Part shown: piece by piece, positions 5,860 to 6,899 of the stretch
Layout: each line of letters opens with the position of its first letter
Numbering within the stretch: position 1 is the stretch's first letter
Assembly (NCBI GenBank): GCA_023409615.1
Contig: JAEYRF010000184.1
Location: forward strand, 1 to 6,899
Source of the DNA: Bacillota bacterium
GTDB lineage: Bacteria > Bacillota > Clostridia > Acetivibrionales > DTU013
Length of the DNA: 6,899 nucleotides
Reading direction: 5' to 3'
Notes under the pieces: generated by a model
Database searches by the model: none
What the model was told of the DNA's origin: nothing
What the model saw: only the letters and a program-made list of their open reading frames with translations
Made by a program: the position numbers and the translations under genes

Positions 5860-6879
5860 ATGAAAGCAGTGGTTGTGGTTGAGCCGGGTAAACTGGTTAT
5901 AGAGGAAAGACCCATGGTATCTGCACCCGATGATACGGAAGTTGTCGTGAGAATCAAAGCGGTGGGCATATGCGGTTCGGATTCCCATATTTATCATGGA
6001 AGATCAGCTTTTGCAACCTATCCCAGAATAATCGGACATGAAATGGCCGGTGAAGTCTACCAAATGGGGGCCCAGGTAACAGGCCTGAAGTCTGGAGATA
6101 AGGTAGCAATAGACCCTGTGGTTTCCTGTGGTCGCTGTTATGCATGCAGGATAGGAAGACACAATGTCTGCAGCAGCGTTAAGGTTCTAGGCGTGCATCT
6201 GGACGGAGGATACAGGGAGTACATAAAGGTGGATGCCGGCAATGTATACAAGCTGCCTGACAATATATCATGGGAGCATGCCACAACGGTTGAACCTTTC
6301 AGTATTGCGGCAGAATCCATAAGTAGGGGTCATCTTTCACCGGATGACAATGTTTTAATTTGCGGTGCGGGACCCATCGGCCTAGTTGTACTTCAGGCTG
6401 TCAAAAGAATTGGGGCTCGTGTCATCATAATGGATATTTTAGATAGCAGGCTGGAAAAAGCTTTGGATATGGGTGCAGATGTGGTGGTCAATACTAAAAA
6501 AAGTGATCTGGAAAAGGCTGTCATGGACTTTACAGGAGGAGAAGGCGTCAATGTTATATTCGAGGCCACCGGTAATATCAATATCTTTGAGCTTTGCATT
6601 TCAAAGTTGGTTTCTCAGGCAGGCCGATTTGTTGTCCTGGGGTTTCCCTCCGAGCCTGCGAAAATTGCTCCTATTGATATCATGAAGCGCGAGCTGGATA
6701 TTGTAGGCTCAAGACTGAATCTGAAAAAGTTTCCGGAGGTCATACAATGGTTTAAGGCAAAGGAGGTAGATCCGTCTAAAATTATATCCCATATCTTTCC
6801 CTTAGATAAAATACAAGAAGCTTTTGATTTATCGGATAAAAACCCCGAAGAGGTTTGTAAAATAGTGCTGACAGTCTAG
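5860..6879 (+). CDS. Zinc-dependent medium-chain dehydrogenase, RspB / hexonate 5-dehydrogenase type
   Basis: The 339-residue product matches the usual length for zinc-dependent polyol/sugar-acid dehydrogenases. With M at 5860 as residue 1, catalytic-zinc ligands are C38 (GICGSDSH), H60 and E61 (GHE). The structural zinc site is C90, C93, C96 and C104. The Rossmann motif is GAGPIG (169-174), and D192 at the end of the next strand favours NAD over NADP. Stretches such as GICGSDSHIYHG, DPVVSCGRCYAC, VLGVHLDGGY, VEPF.IAA and SRLNLKKFP.VI.W resemble E. coli RspB and L-galactonate/L-gulonate 5-dehydrogenases more than alcohol or threonine dehydrogenases (family recall, not a search). It would oxidise a secondary alcohol of a sugar acid or polyol in the cytoplasm. 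The substrate is inferred; sorbitol/xylitol-type activity is an alternative. It has its own promoter, and a further gene seems to follow closely. Confidence 0.92.
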   Translation: MKAVVVVEPGKLVIEERPMVSAPDDTEVVVRIKAVGICGSDSHIYHGRSAFATYPRIIGHEMAGEVYQMGAQVTGLKSGDKVAIDPVVSCGRCYACRIGRHNVCSSVKVLGVHLDGGYREYIKVDAGNVYKLPDNISWEHATTVEPFSIAAESISRGHLSPDDNVLICGAGPIGLVVLQAVKRIGARVIIMDILDSRLEKALDMGADVVVNTKKSDLEKAVMDFTGGEGVNVIFEATGNINIFELCISKLVSQAGRFVVLGFPSEPAKIAPIDIMKRELDIVGSRLNLKKFPEVIQWFKAKEVDPSKIISHIFPLDKIQEAFDLSDKNPEEVCKIVLTV

Positions 6880-6889
6880 AATTCACATG

Positions 6890-6896
6890 AGAAAGG
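6890..6896 (+). promoter_or_regulatory. Probable ribosome binding site of the next gene (start outside window)
   Basis: The last ten bases, agaaaggatg, are identical to 5841-5850, the ribosome binding site region of the dehydrogenase gene, where the true ATG comes 10 bases after that decamer. By analogy a downstream gene starts just past the window, about 20-30 bp after the dehydrogenase stop, with no terminator between them. That implies co-transcription. The ATGs at 6887 and 6897 are less likely starts. Confidence 0.45.
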
Positions 6897-6899
6897 ATG

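Noticed and set aside
1..6899. CRISPR array, tRNA/rRNA, transposase or insertion-sequence ends, dockerin or SLH domains
   Set aside because: I looked for each and saw no regularly spaced identical repeats, RNA-gene signatures, transposase motifs or anchoring domains.

Overview
The window carries four genes, all on the + strand, and looks like part of a plant-polysaccharide degradation locus from a Gram-positive, probably clostridial, bacterium. The pointers are moderate G+C, strong AAGGAG-type ribosome binding sites, a Gram-positive-style signal peptide, Pro-Thr linkers between modules, and multi-modular enzymes joining FN3, carbohydrate-binding and catalytic modules. Genus cannot be fixed from this sequence. 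No dockerin, SLH repeat or LPXTG sorting signal is visible, so the visible exported proteins look like free, non-cellulosomal enzymes.

Layout: (1) 1-1836 is the 3' part of a large modular protein (FN3-FN3-FN3, CBM6/35-like module, putative Ig module, FN3). Its N-terminus, and probably its catalytic domain, lies upstream of the window. A perfect 13-bp hairpin follows it at 1844-1875. (2) 1936-3609 is a family GH9 glycoside hydrolase with an N-terminal Ig-like domain and no signal peptide, so it is probably cytoplasmic. (3) 3610-3854 is an intergenic region with a candidate promoter and a long leader. (4) 3855-5678 is a secreted enzyme with a clan GH-A-like (beta/alpha)8 catalytic domain that I cannot place in a named family, followed by two different carbohydrate-binding modules on Pro-Thr linkers. 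It ends in a strong Rho-independent terminator (5692-5724). (5) 5860-6879 is a zinc-dependent medium-chain dehydrogenase of the RspB / hexonate 5-dehydrogenase type behind its own promoter. A ribosome binding site in the last bases suggests that another co-transcribed gene starts just past the window.

Working model (inference): exported modular enzymes bind and cut a polysaccharide outside the cell, the GH9 enzyme trims imported oligosaccharides inside, and the dehydrogenase feeds a released sugar acid or polyol into central metabolism. The first and third genes share a homologous carbohydrate-binding module (24 of 34 residues identical in its core), which suggests that both products target the same polysaccharide. 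No transporter or regulator lies within the window. The most novel-looking item is the unassigned GH-A-type catalytic domain of the third gene. I see no phage, transposon, CRISPR or RNA gene.
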